A model generated the notes under the pieces. That model was not told the DNA's origin. It saw only the letters and a program-made list of their open reading frames with translations, and did not search any database. This document shows positions 18,077 through 26,823 of a DNA stretch of 64,000 bases, piece by piece. Source of the DNA: Chlamydia sp. 04-14. Its GTDB lineage: Bacteria > Chlamydiota > Chlamydiia > Chlamydiales > Chlamydiaceae. Every line of letters begins with the position of its first letter. Positions within the stretch are counted from its first letter, which is position 1. The stretch covers positions 62,001 through 126,000 of the forward strand of contig NZ_JAPYKW010000003.1 of the NCBI RefSeq assembly GCF_036632095.1, written 5' to 3'. The position numbers and the translations under genes were made by a program.

Positions 18077-19152
18077 AGCTTAGCACACCGTTGTTGTAAT
18101 AATAAATCAGCAAGAACAAGATTTACCATTGCTTCTACAACACCCACAGCCCTTATAGCTACACAAGGATCATGACGACCCTCTTTTTGTGTAGCATAAA
18201 TAGTTGGTTCTCCAGTTTTTGTTGCTGTGAAGCAAGGTTTCCTAATGGAAGATGTAGGCTTAAATGCTACGCGTCCATGGAGAGGCATTCCTAAGGTAAT
18301 TCCTCCCAGAGATCCTCCACAGTTATTCGACCCCATAGAGATATTCCCATCTTCAATTATAAATGGATCGATATATTCTGATCCAAATCTATCTGCGGAA
18401 GCAAATCCTAAGCCTATTTCAAATCCTTTAGCAGCGGGAATGCTCATAAGTGCTGAGGCTAAGACTGCCTGCACTTTATTAAAAACTGGCTCGCCAAGAC
18501 TTTCATGAATAGGAGAAGTAATAAAAGATACTACTCCGCCTAAAGAGTCTTGTTCATTTTGCAGGCTAGTTAATATTTGTGAAATAGAGTCCTTATCGAT
18601 AGGAGAAAGGAAAGGAGAACTATAGATACTTTGCGCGAATTCTTTAGAGAATTTCGGATATTCTTCAATAGATTCTTTTCCGATTTTAGATAAGAAGGCT
18701 AAACAATGAATATCGTGGTGAGCAAGAATCTTTGCTGCGACAACCCCTGCTGCTACACGACATGCCGTTTCTCTGGCGGAGGATCTTCCTCCTCCTAGAG
18801 GATCTACAATACCATATTTTTTTTCATAAGCAAATTGTCCGTGACCAGGACGATAACGATCATCTTGCTTAAGATACGTATCACTTTTTACATCGGTATT
18901 GAAAATTTGGAGGGAAATAGGAGTTCCCGTTGTCTTTCCTTGATATACTCCGGAAAGAATATGAACGTTATCGGTTTCTCTGCGAGGAGATGTTCCAGGT
19001 CTTCCGGGGGATCTACGTGACATTGCCGGGACGAAATCCTCAGGTTCAAGCAGTAGACCTGCAGGACAACCGTCGATAACAACCCCAACAGAGGGCCCGT
19101 GAGATTCCCCCCACGTGGTCAGAGAAAATAAAGAACCGAATCGATTTCTCAT
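18073..19152 (-). CDS. aroC: Chorismate synthase
   Basis: 359 residues. It converts EPSP to chorismate with reduced FMN, the last step of the pathway. All family signatures can be read: [17 protein letters not shown] at the N-terminus, the middle signature [20 protein letters not shown], and [17 protein letters not shown] near the C-terminus. The start overlaps the aroK stop by 4 nt and the end overlaps aroB by 4 nt. Chorismate in chlamydiae feeds folate-type and quinone-type end products; which are used here is not shown in this window. Matches CT368. Confidence 0.97.
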   Translation of the reverse strand: MRNRFGSLFSLTTWGESHGPSVGVVIDGCPAGLLLEPEDFVPAMSRRSPGRPGTSPRRETDNVHILSGVYQGKTTGTPISLQIFNTDVKSDTYLKQDDRYRPGHGQFAYEKKYGIVDPLGGGRSSARETACRVAAGVVAAKILAHHDIHCLAFLSKIGKESIEEYPKFSKEFAQSIYSSPFLSPIDKDSISQILTSLQNEQDSLGGVVSFITSPIHESLGEPVFNKVQAVLASALMSIPAAKGFEIGLGFASADRFGSEYIDPFIIEDGNISMGSNNCGGSLGGITLGMPLHGRVAFKPTSSIRKPCFTATKTGEPTIYATQKEGRHDPCVAIRAVGVVEAMVNLVLADLLLQQRCAKL

Positions 19153-19670
19153 TGATTTAGTAAAGTATTAAGAGATTCGCATGCAGATAACAACGAATGC
19201 TTGTCTAAGAGATCTACATGATCTAGAGGAAAAGTATAATTCGCTACACGTTGCATATGATCTATACGTTGTTGTAAGATTTCTTCTACATTGGGCGCAC
19301 GCTTTAATCTTTCAGGAAGGCCCCGCTTCAAGAGTCGTTTATGAATTTCAATAACGGGAAGAGATAGATAGACCAAAGTTCCCCTGTTCTTAATTATAGC
19401 ACAAGCTTCTTCGTGCATAATTGTACCTCCACCCAAAGCTGTGACGCTATTATCTAGGGGTAAAGAGCGTAGGGCTTCTATTTCTAAAGATGTAAATACC
19501 TCGTCTCCAACAGATTGAAATATCTCGCATGCTGAGGAATATAGCTCGTTGCCATAGTTACTTACAATTAAATCATCGATATCAAAGAAAGAAATCGATA
19601 GATAGTTAGCGAAGGCGCGACCCAGCAAGGTCTTGCCTACGGTTGGTAGCCCGCACAGAAATAGATTCAT
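19149..19670 (-). CDS. aroK: Shikimate kinase
   Basis: 173 residues, typical size. The Walker A loop is [15 protein letters not shown] at the N-terminus. The shikimate-binding DD pair occurs in FFDIDDLIV, and the GGG of the substrate site in [10 protein letters not shown]. The adenine-binding lid Arg region is [15 protein letters not shown]. Phosphorylates shikimate with ATP. The start lies 65 nt inside the end of aroA in another frame, an unusually long overlap, which suggests close translational coupling; the P-loop near the start makes a later start impossible. Also called aroL in some annotations; I cannot separate the two types by sequence. Confidence 0.93.
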   Translation of the reverse strand: MNLFLCGLPTVGKTLLGRAFANYLSISFFDIDDLIVSNYGNELYSSACEIFQSVGDEVFTSLEIEALRSLPLDNSVTALGGGTIMHEEACAIIKNRGTLVYLSLPVIEIHKRLLKRGLPERLKRAPNVEEILQQRIDHMQRVANYTFPLDHVDLLDKHSLLSACESLNTLLNQ

Positions 19671-20943
19671 AGTATTCCTGAATATTTGTGTTTAGGGAAT
19701 TTAAAATTTGTATAAAATTTGGAAAAGTTTTTTTTATACATTCAGTATCAGAGATAATACTATCTCCAGAGGCATACATCGCTGCTATAGATAACGCCAT
19801 GGCTATTCTGTGATCATTATGGGAATCCATACAAGCTCCATATAGAGGACTAGGATTGATGAGCAAACCATCATGACAGGGTTGAATACATGCACCCATT
19901 TTTTGCAGTTCTTCGGTAATAGCAATAATGCGATCGCTTTCTTTATCTTTAGCTCCTCGAGCATTATATAGATGTGATGGGGAGGTAGCAAAGCAGCAGA
20001 GAACCGCAAGGATAGGAAGAGCATCGATAAAGGGATCCATATCTATATTCCCACCAGAGAATGTTGAGGGGAAAACAATAACGGTATTGCTTTCAAAAAC
20101 AATATTTGCTCCCAGCTTCTGAAGGAGAAATAACAATTCTTTATCTCCTTGGACATCATCGACATTAAGATTTTCTAAGTATGTAGGATGTGGGGATTGA
20201 GAAAGTAGTGCAGCAGCAACAAGAAATGCAGCACTACTAAAATCACCCCCAACAGTATAGGAAAAAGCTTCGGGTTGAGCTTTTCCTGGAAATGAATAGG
20301 TGTCTTCTGATTGTGAATAGGGGATGGCTAATTGTTCTAACCACCATAAGGTCAATTTAAACCAGGGTCGTTCTTTAGGATTGATTATAGTAAACGAGAA
20401 AGGACCTTCTGCTAAAGAGCATGCCATTGCGAGCGCTGAGGCATATTGCGAATCGTCTCCTAGGACTTCAGTATATCCTGAAGAAATAGGTCCTGAAACA
20501 GAGAAAGGGATTGTGTGGAGATCTCCTTGATACGAGAATGTAGCTCCGAAATTTTCTAAGGCTCGGATTAATGGAGCTATGGGACGCCTTTGTAGTTGGG
20601 AAGATCCTGTAATTGTTATTTTTTCAGAAAATATCGCTGCAATTGCTGTGAAAAAACGAAAAACGATTCCTGAACTTCCTGCATCGATAACCGTGTTTTT
20701 TGGTAATCTAAGATTGGAGGTTCCTGTAATTTCAAGAGATGTAGAGCTTTTATGAATCTTTGCTCCAAGTTGCTCACAAACTCGAATCATTACTTCTGAA
20801 TCAGGAGATTCTAAGACGTTATTTATTATTGAAGTGCCATGAGATATAGAAGCCCAAAAAATTGCTCGTAGAGTATGGGACTTCGATGGAGGAATGGTAA
20901 CATTGCCAGAAACAGACGAAGGAGAAATCTTATAAGCAAGCAT
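19606..20943 (-). CDS. aroA: 3-phosphoshikimate 1-carboxyvinyltransferase (EPSP synthase)
   Basis: 445 residues, slightly longer than most EPSP synthases because the last ~20 residues run across the aroK start. The PEP/shikimate sites are visible: IPPSKSHTLRAIFWAS at the N-terminus, then DAGSSGIVFRFFTA (the LGNAGT-like loop), the RRPIAPLIRALENFGA segment, and DSHNDHRIAMALSIAAM near the C-terminus. It joins PEP to shikimate 3-phosphate. First gene of the aro operon in transcription order aroA-aroK-aroC-aroB-aroDE. The 79-nt gap to the upstream biotin-linked gene may hold a separate promoter, or the aro genes may be read from the biotin operon as well. Confidence 0.95.
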   Translation of the reverse strand: MLAYKISPSSVSGNVTIPPSKSHTLRAIFWASISHGTSIINNVLESPDSEVMIRVCEQLGAKIHKSSTSLEITGTSNLRLPKNTVIDAGSSGIVFRFFTAIAAIFSEKITITGSSQLQRRPIAPLIRALENFGATFSYQGDLHTIPFSVSGPISSGYTEVLGDDSQYASALAMACSLAEGPFSFTIINPKERPWFKLTLWWLEQLAIPYSQSEDTYSFPGKAQPEAFSYTVGGDFSSAAFLVAAALLSQSPHPTYLENLNVDDVQGDKELLFLLQKLGANIVFESNTVIVFPSTFSGGNIDMDPFIDALPILAVLCCFATSPSHLYNARGAKDKESDRIIAITEELQKMGACIQPCHDGLLINPSPLYGACMDSHNDHRIAMALSIAAMYASGDSIISDTECIKKTFPNFIQILNSLNTNIQEYYESISVRATNRRQDLAGSRLR

Positions 20944-21022
20944 TTTGGCTAACTTATTTTAGTTTTCCAAAAGCTTGCCTGAATTATTATTTATCGTCTA
21001 AGAAAATGTAATTCTTATAAGG

Positions 21023-21682
21023 TTAAACTGAGCAGGTTGTTTCTGTTAGTTTTTCTAAATAACTTAGTAGCTGTAAGCATAACGTGCTTTCGAACTCGCA
21101 AGCATAAGAAAGAAGTTCTTCCGCATGAGGTATTGTTGCTAATTCTGATTCCATTTCTGCTAAATGTTCCTGCTCTTCTAAGATGATTGATTTTATTGTA
21201 ATCTTGCTTCCTGCATCTTTCAAAACATTATGATAGATAGGATAGAGTTCGGAAGCGCGCATTTCTATAGCAGAAGTTACAAGTACATAGGCAGTAGTTT
21301 TTAATGCTTGTCCAGAAAGATGGTATTGATTTTTAAGTACCCTACATGTGCGCAAATCTAGGAGATGCAAATAATACTTTATTCCATACGTCCCTAGCAT
21401 TTGTCCTAGAGAGTAATCGAGAAAAGGTTCATTGGAGATTCTCGATATTTGTGTTTTTAGATAAAACGCATGACGGAATTCTTCAGCAGCATGTTTTAAT
21501 ACTTCTCTTTTCACTTGTGTAGGATGCTCGCTAGCTGAGATTTTTTTTGCCCCACAGTTTTCTAAAAAGGACAATGTATTGATCCATTTACTGTGTAAAT
21601 CATCAGAGGCAACTATATTCTTAAGGACAGATTGCCAACGTGTTGCACAGGATGCAAATGTTTTTATTGTACTCGTAAGCAT
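21023..21682 (-). CDS. Ferritin-like di-iron protein, fifth gene of the biotin operon
   Basis: 219 residues, no name I recognise. The sequence looks wholly helical. Candidate iron ligands fall in the order expected for a four-helix di-iron carboxylate protein: Glu41 (FLENCGAKK), Glu68-x-x-His71 (AEEFRHA), Glu140 (SAIEMRASE), Glu170-x-x-His173 (LEEQEHLAE). That is two Glu plus two ExxH motifs. The start lies 19 nt inside the end of bioA in another frame, so it is very likely translated with bioBFDA. No bioC, bioH, bioI, bioW or bioZ gene is visible in this operon. A di-iron oxygenase making a pimelate-type precursor would fill that gap, by analogy with the chlamydial di-iron protein CADD in p-aminobenzoate synthesis. 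Sequence supports the fold; the substrate is inference. Confidence 0.7.
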   Translation of the reverse strand: MLTSTIKTFASCATRWQSVLKNIVASDDLHSKWINTLSFLENCGAKKISASEHPTQVKREVLKHAAEEFRHAFYLKTQISRISNEPFLDYSLGQMLGTYGIKYYLHLLDLRTCRVLKNQYHLSGQALKTTAYVLVTSAIEMRASELYPIYHNVLKDAGSKITIKSIILEEQEHLAEMESELATIPHAEELLSYACEFESTLCLQLLSYLEKLTETTCSV

Positions 21683-22950
21683 AGGGCCTCCTGGAGATAA
21701 TGATAAATTCTATGAAGGTCTTCCTCATGGATGCAATAGGGAGGAAGCACGTAAATGGTATTTCCTAAAGGACGTAAAATTATGTGGTTTTCTATAAAAA
21801 AATCATAGAGCGTGTCACGTAAATTAGAAAAATATCCTAATGAAGATGTGGGATAGTCTATAGCAAGCACTGTTCCTAAAACATCACAACGTTGCCAATG
21901 TGCTCCATAATGTGATTGGAAGTGTTTATGACAATTCTCAATCATTTCTCGTTGATGTCTACATTGAGGAGATAACGTCAGATCTAAAGAAGCGAGAGCT
22001 GCCGCACATCCTAAGGGATTCCCTGTATAGGTATGGCCGTGGAGAAACGCTTCTCTGCGGTCTTTAGATACAAAAGCTTGATAAATCTCTTCTCGGACTA
22101 CAGTCACAGCAAAGGGAAGAAATCCTCCTGTCAATCCCTTAGAAAGACAAATTATATCAGGAGGTGTTTGGATAAATTCTGAAGCAAATAACGGTCCTGT
22201 ACGTCCAAACCCTGTAAGAATTTCATCAGCTATACATAGCACGCCATAATGTTTAGCGAGTTCTAGGATAGCATTCAGTCCTTCAGGATTATGTATGCGC
22301 ATGCCTGCTACGCCCTGTAAAACAGGCTCATAAATAAATCCTGCAATTTCTCCAGTAGCAAATAGAGCTTCTGCTTGTTGTATAGAAATATCTTCTTTTC
22401 CGTAATAAGGAGGCTCTATAGTGTTCGTAGGAAAAAATAAGGATTGGAAAGGTTTGTTTATATCTGTAGGTCCTACTACAGACATAGCTCCGAAAGTGTC
22501 GCCGTGATAACCATTTGCTAAAGATACAAAACGTGTCTTTTTTATTCCTCGATTGTAGAAATATTGTAGAGCAATTTTTATAGCTATTTCTATAGAGCAA
22601 GACCCGTTGTCAGAGAAAAAACAACGTTCTAAGCCCTGAGGAAGAATTTGAGTGAGTTTTTGTGAGAGCTCTTCAGCAGGAGAATGTGTAATATTAGAAA
22701 AAATTACATGTTCTAATTGATCCGCCTGCTCAGAGATTTTCTTGGCAATATAGGGATGAGTGTGTCCGTGGAGGTTACACCACCAAGAAGATATAGCATC
22801 AAGATAGGCTGTTCCAGATTCTGTGTAGAGATAGGCACCTTCTCCACGTGTAATATGGATAGGGTTATGGTCTAACCCTGGCTGAGCAAAGGGATGCCAT
22901 ATCTTAGAATGTGTTTTCTTTGTAGAAGTATATTTTACATCTTGAGGCAT
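21664..22950 (-). CDS. bioA: Adenosylmethionine-8-amino-7-oxononanoate aminotransferase
   Basis: 428 residues, class III PLP aminotransferase. The enzyme moves an amino group from S-adenosylmethionine to KAPA, giving DAPA. Signatures: ISSWWCNLHGHTHPYIAKKI near the N-terminus, the cofactor Asp in LCIADEILTGFGRTG, and the PLP Lys in ICLSKGLTGGFLPFAV. KAPA/SAM pocket residues are consistent with BioA rather than with the related HemL elsewhere in the window. It overlaps bioD upstream by 16 nt and the di-iron gene downstream by 19 nt, so translation is likely coupled along the operon. Confidence 0.95.
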   Translation of the reverse strand: MPQDVKYTSTKKTHSKIWHPFAQPGLDHNPIHITRGEGAYLYTESGTAYLDAISSWWCNLHGHTHPYIAKKISEQADQLEHVIFSNITHSPAEELSQKLTQILPQGLERCFFSDNGSCSIEIAIKIALQYFYNRGIKKTRFVSLANGYHGDTFGAMSVVGPTDINKPFQSLFFPTNTIEPPYYGKEDISIQQAEALFATGEIAGFIYEPVLQGVAGMRIHNPEGLNAILELAKHYGVLCIADEILTGFGRTGPLFASEFIQTPPDIICLSKGLTGGFLPFAVTVVREEIYQAFVSKDRREAFLHGHTYTGNPLGCAAALASLDLTLSPQCRHQREMIENCHKHFQSHYGAHWQRCDVLGTVLAIDYPTSSLGYFSNLRDTLYDFFIENHIILRPLGNTIYVLPPYCIHEEDLHRIYHYLQEALCLRVQ

Positions 22951-23567
22951 AGTTTTTCTTCTTTAATTTTCCAGGTTTCCTTCCATAGATTCGCGTAGTG
23001 TTGTACTGTTTCTTTAGAGATGGTGGTTTCGTGATTTAAACGTCCTAAAAAAGGTGCCCCTGTCATATTAAGTAGCCATTTTTCTTCTTCCTCAGAATAT
23101 TGATTGAGAACCATACCTAAGATATTTAAGTTTCTTGCTCGCATGGCCTCTATTGTCAAACATGTGTGATTAATACTTCCTAAATAACCTTTGCTCACAA
23201 GTACCCAAGAGCATGGCCATTTAGCAAAGACATCTCCCTGTAGGGAGTTTGGTGTGCATGGCGAGAGAAATCCTCCAGAAGTTTCAATAATCAATGTAGC
23301 TTGTGTTTCTGGGAGGGAGATATTGTCTTCATGAATGAGAATATTGTCAGCTTGTGCTGCTTGATGTGCTGCTAGCGGATGGGTAAATCGATAAGCTTCT
23401 TCATGACATAAAGTTCCTGAGAGTTCATGAACTATCCTGCTATCAGAACGTTCTAAAGACCCTGCTTGTATCGGTTTCCAATATTCTGCCTGAAGTAAAC
23501 TAGTTAAGATCGCACTGACAAAAGTCTTGCCTACTTCTGTATCAATTCCTGCTACGATAATATGCAT
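22935..23567 (-). CDS. bioD: Dethiobiotin synthetase
   Basis: 210 residues, about the size of E. coli BioD. The P-loop is right at the N-terminus (GIDTEVGKTFVSAILTSL), the GxxxxGKT form with Thr-Glu typical of BioD. The substrate-binding Lys/Ser region follows (YWKPIQAGSLERSDS) and an ETSGGFLSP segment carries the second nucleotide/DAPA contact. It closes the ureido ring of dethiobiotin using ATP and CO2. The Lys-Pro-Ile-Gln-Ala-Gly block is well kept. It overlaps bioF upstream by 16 nt and bioA downstream by 16 nt. Confidence 0.95.
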   Translation of the reverse strand: MHIIVAGIDTEVGKTFVSAILTSLLQAEYWKPIQAGSLERSDSRIVHELSGTLCHEEAYRFTHPLAAHQAAQADNILIHEDNISLPETQATLIIETSGGFLSPCTPNSLQGDVFAKWPCSWVLVSKGYLGSINHTCLTIEAMRARNLNILGMVLNQYSEEEEKWLLNMTGAPFLGRLNHETTISKETVQHYANLWKETWKIKEEKLCLKM

Positions 23568-24700
23568 AAGCTTTCTTGAATTTCATATAATTTATTCAGA
23601 AATTCTGTGATTTCACTTTTTGTATTAAATGCGTGAAGACAGATTCGTAATAATTCTTCTTTTTGTTTTACCGTTGGGCTCACAATAGGACGTACGTCAA
23701 ATCCAGAATTTTGTAGTTTACTAGCTGCGGTATGTACTTGTGTGCTTCCTGATATACATAGGGGCTGAATTGGAGTATTGACATTGTCTTGAAGTATAGG
23801 GAGTTGCATGCTTTTGGCATTTTCTCGGAAATAGACAATCAGCTCTTGGAGATTTTTTCTAGGAACTGTAGCTTTTTCATTGTATTGATAAGCGAGGTGT
23901 ATCATTGTAACCGCATGGGGAGGTAGAGCAGTTGTATAGATAAAAGGACGAGAGAAATTAATGAGGTAGTCCTTAAGAAGTTTACTACCTACAATAGCTG
24001 CACCATGAATTCCTAAAGCTTTTCCAAAAGTATATACAGTTGCTGCCACATCATTTTGCAAGCCTAAAGAAGCTACAAGCCCTTCTCCTTTATCTCCAAA
24101 GATACCTATAGAATGCGCCTCATCAACAATAAGATGAGCTGAATATTTCTTACATAATTCACAGATAGTTTTTAGAGGAGATACAGAACCATGTAGAGAA
24201 TATACAGATTCTACACAGACAAATGTCTCTCCACGGTGGGGTTGCGATAAGCGTTTTTCTAAATGCTCAATATCATTATGACGAAAGGGGATGCTTTGAG
24301 CTTTAGAAAGACGAATTCCATCGTGAATAGAAGCATGGATATATATATCATGAATCACACGGTCTTTCTGAGAGGCTAATGCAGAAATTAACCCCAAATT
24401 TGCTGTATATCCCGAATTAAATATCAATGCGCTTTCTCTATTGTGATAGGCAGCAATGTATTGTTCCACACGATCTGCTAACAGAGATTGCCCTGTGAGC
24501 AGACGTGATCCTGTAGAACCTAGGGAATGGGTATGATCTAATGTATTAGAGAGTGCTTGTTTCAATTCTAATGATCTAGCAAAGCCTAGATAGTCATTAG
24601 ATGTGAAATCTATAGTCGCCGAGGTCGTTTTTAAAGTTCGATACGTGTTTCTATGTTTTTGTTTCTCTAGTCTTTCTGTTAGCAGGTCGCAGATTGGCAT
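23552..24700 (-). CDS. bioF: 8-amino-7-oxononanoate synthase
   Basis: 382 residues, normal BioF size, PLP-dependent alpha-oxoamine synthase. The Schiff-base Lys lies in [16 protein letters not shown]. The cofactor His/Asp set is in [16 protein letters not shown]. The N-terminal [12 protein letters not shown] block and [13 protein letters not shown] are also family signatures. It condenses a pimeloyl thioester with alanine to give KAPA, so the cell must have a pimeloyl-CoA or pimeloyl-ACP source. AonS, KBL and serine palmitoyltransferase share this fold; the operon fixes the call as BioF. The start lies 22 nt inside the end of bioB. Confidence 0.94.
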   Translation of the reverse strand: MPICDLLTERLEKQKHRNTYRTLKTTSATIDFTSNDYLGFARSLELKQALSNTLDHTHSLGSTGSRLLTGQSLLADRVEQYIAAYHNRESALIFNSGYTANLGLISALASQKDRVIHDIYIHASIHDGIRLSKAQSIPFRHNDIEHLEKRLSQPHRGETFVCVESVYSLHGSVSPLKTICELCKKYSAHLIVDEAHSIGIFGDKGEGLVASLGLQNDVAATVYTFGKALGIHGAAIVGSKLLKDYLINFSRPFIYTTALPPHAVTMIHLAYQYNEKATVPRKNLQELIVYFRENAKSMQLPILQDNVNTPIQPLCISGSTQVHTAASKLQNSGFDVRPIVSPTVKQKEELLRICLHAFNTKSEITEFLNKLYEIQESLCILS

Positions 24701-25674
24701 GGCTGCCCTCTTTTCATTGAGAATGCTGGACGGTGACGCATCCCAAGTAAATTCAGCATAGCAGTATCTTCATTCATATCGTTGTTATCTACGGTTAGAA
24801 GCTTCTCTCCATAGAAAATAGAATTCGCTCCCGCGATGAAACATAGCGTTTGTTGTTCTACAGATAGAAAAGCGCGCCCTGCAGCGAGACGTACCATAGA
24901 ATGAGGAAATACAATCCGTGCTGTAGCTATTGTGCGTAATATTTCCCAAAAGGATATCGATTCTTGATCTTGAAGAGGAGTTCCTTCTATAGGCCAGAGT
25001 ACATTTACAGGCACAGATTCTGGCATGCGTTCTCTACAAGCTAGAGTATGGAGTAATCCGATACGATCATCGGCAGTTTCTCCCATACCAACAATCCCAC
25101 CGCAACATGTGCTAATTCCGGATTTCTCAACTACATCTAAAGTTCTCAAACGATCTTCATATTTTCTTGTAGTAATGATAGTTTTATAAAATCCTTCAGA
25201 AGAGTCTAAATTATGATTATAAGCATAAAGACCGGCCTCATAAAGTTTTTCTGCTTGGCTAGCAGTTAACATTCCTAAAGCACAACAAACCTCAGCTCCC
25301 ATATTTGTAATACCCTTGATCATTTCCAGGGTGCGATCAAATTGATGATTATCCTTTACCTCTCTCCAAGCAGCTCCTAGGCAGACACGCGTAGCTCCCG
25401 AGTCTACAGCATGTTTTGCTCGGTCCATAACTTCAGTGATTTTCATCATTGGTTCGGGTTTGACATTAGTTTGGTAGCGGGAAGATTGTGCGCAATAGGC
25501 GCAATCCTCAGTGCAACCTCCTGTTTTTATCGAAACTAGATAACAAGTCTGTAATTCTGAATGGGGAAAGTTACTTCTTAGTATAGCATTCGCTCTATGA
25601 ATTAATTCAAAAACGGGTGTGTCATATACTTCTTTAATAGCTTCTAATGACCATTGTTCAGGGCATTCATTCAT
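24679..25674 (-). CDS. bioB: Biotin synthase (radical SAM)
   Basis: 331 residues from ATG 25674 ([17 protein letters not shown]), preceded by AGGAAA. The frame is open upstream to 25752, but the extra 26 residues do not resemble BioB and are left out. The radical-SAM cluster is CTEDCAYC (CxxxCxxC) after SIKTGG. Residues for the second iron-sulphur cluster lie in [17 protein letters not shown] and [14 protein letters not shown], and the Arg ligand region is in [17 protein letters not shown]. It inserts sulphur in dethiobiotin. First gene of bioB-bioF-bioD-bioA-(di-iron gene). The 255 nt upstream to the SDR gene are AT-rich and should hold the operon promoter; I see no clear BirA-type palindrome there. 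Confidence 0.96.
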   Translation of the reverse strand: MNECPEQWSLEAIKEVYDTPVFELIHRANAILRSNFPHSELQTCYLVSIKTGGCTEDCAYCAQSSRYQTNVKPEPMMKITEVMDRAKHAVDSGATRVCLGAAWREVKDNHQFDRTLEMIKGITNMGAEVCCALGMLTASQAEKLYEAGLYAYNHNLDSSEGFYKTIITTRKYEDRLRTLDVVEKSGISTCCGGIVGMGETADDRIGLLHTLACRERMPESVPVNVLWPIEGTPLQDQESISFWEILRTIATARIVFPHSMVRLAAGRAFLSVEQQTLCFIAGANSIFYGEKLLTVDNNDMNEDTAMLNLLGMRHRPAFSMKRGQPCQSATC

Positions 25675-25929
25675 AAATAATATTTTCCTAGAAAGAGGTT
25701 GAAAACGTAGACAAAGGAGACAATTTTTAACACAGAATCTGTAGAAAGTCAATATTAACAGAGTTTTGAAAAACTATGTTAAAGCATTTAAAATTAGAAA
25801 GATAAACGTGCGTTTTATTTAGATTTAAAACTAACTTAACTAATAAGTGTGTTTAATAAGATGGGATTGGAAGCTTTCCTATTATTTCATTAGATATAGA
25901 TGAATCAACTAATTTTAATAAGAAAGGGG

Positions 25930-26778
25930 TTAATGAAAAGAGGTTGTGCATCCTCCATCAAGAATTAAATTAGTTCCTGAAATGAAGGATGATGATGAAG
26001 ATAGAAAAAATTCTATAGTTTTTGCTAGTTCCTCAGTTTCACAAAAACGTCGTAGAGGTATGGACTCAGTCTCTTTATTATATTCTTCTAGGTAGCTAGA
26101 GTGGTTTGTTCTCGCTTTTTCTCGGATTCTCTCTTCATGGAATCGGGTGCGTACAACTCCGGGAGAGACAACATTTATGCGAATTCCTTTTGGGCCTAAT
26201 TCGTGTGCCATTGCTTTGGCATATGTTGTCCACATACGACGAATAACACAGGAAAGACCGTAGGAAGGAATTAACTGTGTTGATGTGGTTCCTCCTATAA
26301 TAACAATAGAGCTCTGTGGACTCATATAGGGAAGAGTAGCTTGAATTAAGGCTGTCTGTGCTACAAAGGTTATTTGCAGTGTAGCTTCCCAAGATTCTGG
26401 AGATTGTAGTATCCCGCTCCAAATAGGACGCGGGGTAGAAATAATGAGTCCTTGAATAGGACGATTCAGGTCTTTGAGTGTTCTTTTATAATCGGCGAGA
26501 TATCCCGGAAAGGAGTAGTCTATGGCTAGGGTTGAAGAATTAGGATTCTTCTCATGTAGGGCGCATAGCTTGCTGTTTTGTCTTCCTACGAGTAATAGAT
26601 AGTAATCTCGATCATGAAGATAATGTGCGATTGCTGATCCTAATTGACCTGAAGCTCCTGTGAGCACAATACAGGGATGATTTTCCTCTGTTGTTGCGAA
26701 TGCATAAGTAGAGGAACAAAGGACCAATGAGATTAAAAAATAATGAAACCGTCTTCTAAGATTGCTGCAGTTATACAT
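25930..26778 (-). CDS. Exported short-chain dehydrogenase-like protein with altered active site
   Basis: 282 residues. A basic start and hydrophobic stretch (NLRRRFHYFLISLVLCSSTYA) look like a signal peptide or membrane anchor, which is unusual for this cytosolic family. The Rossmann motif TGASGQLGSAIAHYL is intact. The usual NNAG motif is replaced by IISTPRP (about residue 112-118). At the catalytic site Tyr173 is present (PSYGLSC) but the residue four places on, normally Lys, is Cys177. The C-terminal GIRINVVSPGVVRTRF and SGTNLILDGGC are standard SDR. So the fold is clear and dehydrogenase activity is doubtful; it may bind a nucleotide or act on a divergent substrate. Its end is 255 nt upstream of bioB on the same strand. 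Confidence 0.75.
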   Translation of the reverse strand: MYNCSNLRRRFHYFLISLVLCSSTYAFATTEENHPCIVLTGASGQLGSAIAHYLHDRDYYLLLVGRQNSKLCALHEKNPNSSTLAIDYSFPGYLADYKRTLKDLNRPIQGLIISTPRPIWSGILQSPESWEATLQITFVAQTALIQATLPYMSPQSSIVIIGGTTSTQLIPSYGLSCVIRRMWTTYAKAMAHELGPKGIRINVVSPGVVRTRFHEERIREKARTNHSSYLEEYNKETESIPLRRFCETEELAKTIEFFLSSSSSFISGTNLILDGGCTTSFH

Positions 26779-26823
26779 AGGGAATTCGATTTATAGGTGT
26801 TGCTCTGTATCAGAATAATCAGA

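Noticed and set aside
25675..25752. N-terminal extension of BioB
   Set aside because: The extra residues are not BioB-like; ATG 25674 has AGGAAA upstream and gives the usual length.
25675..25929. BirA operator upstream of bioB
   Set aside because: No TTGTxAACC-N15-GGTTxACAA-type palindrome is visible on reading; the region is simply AT-rich.
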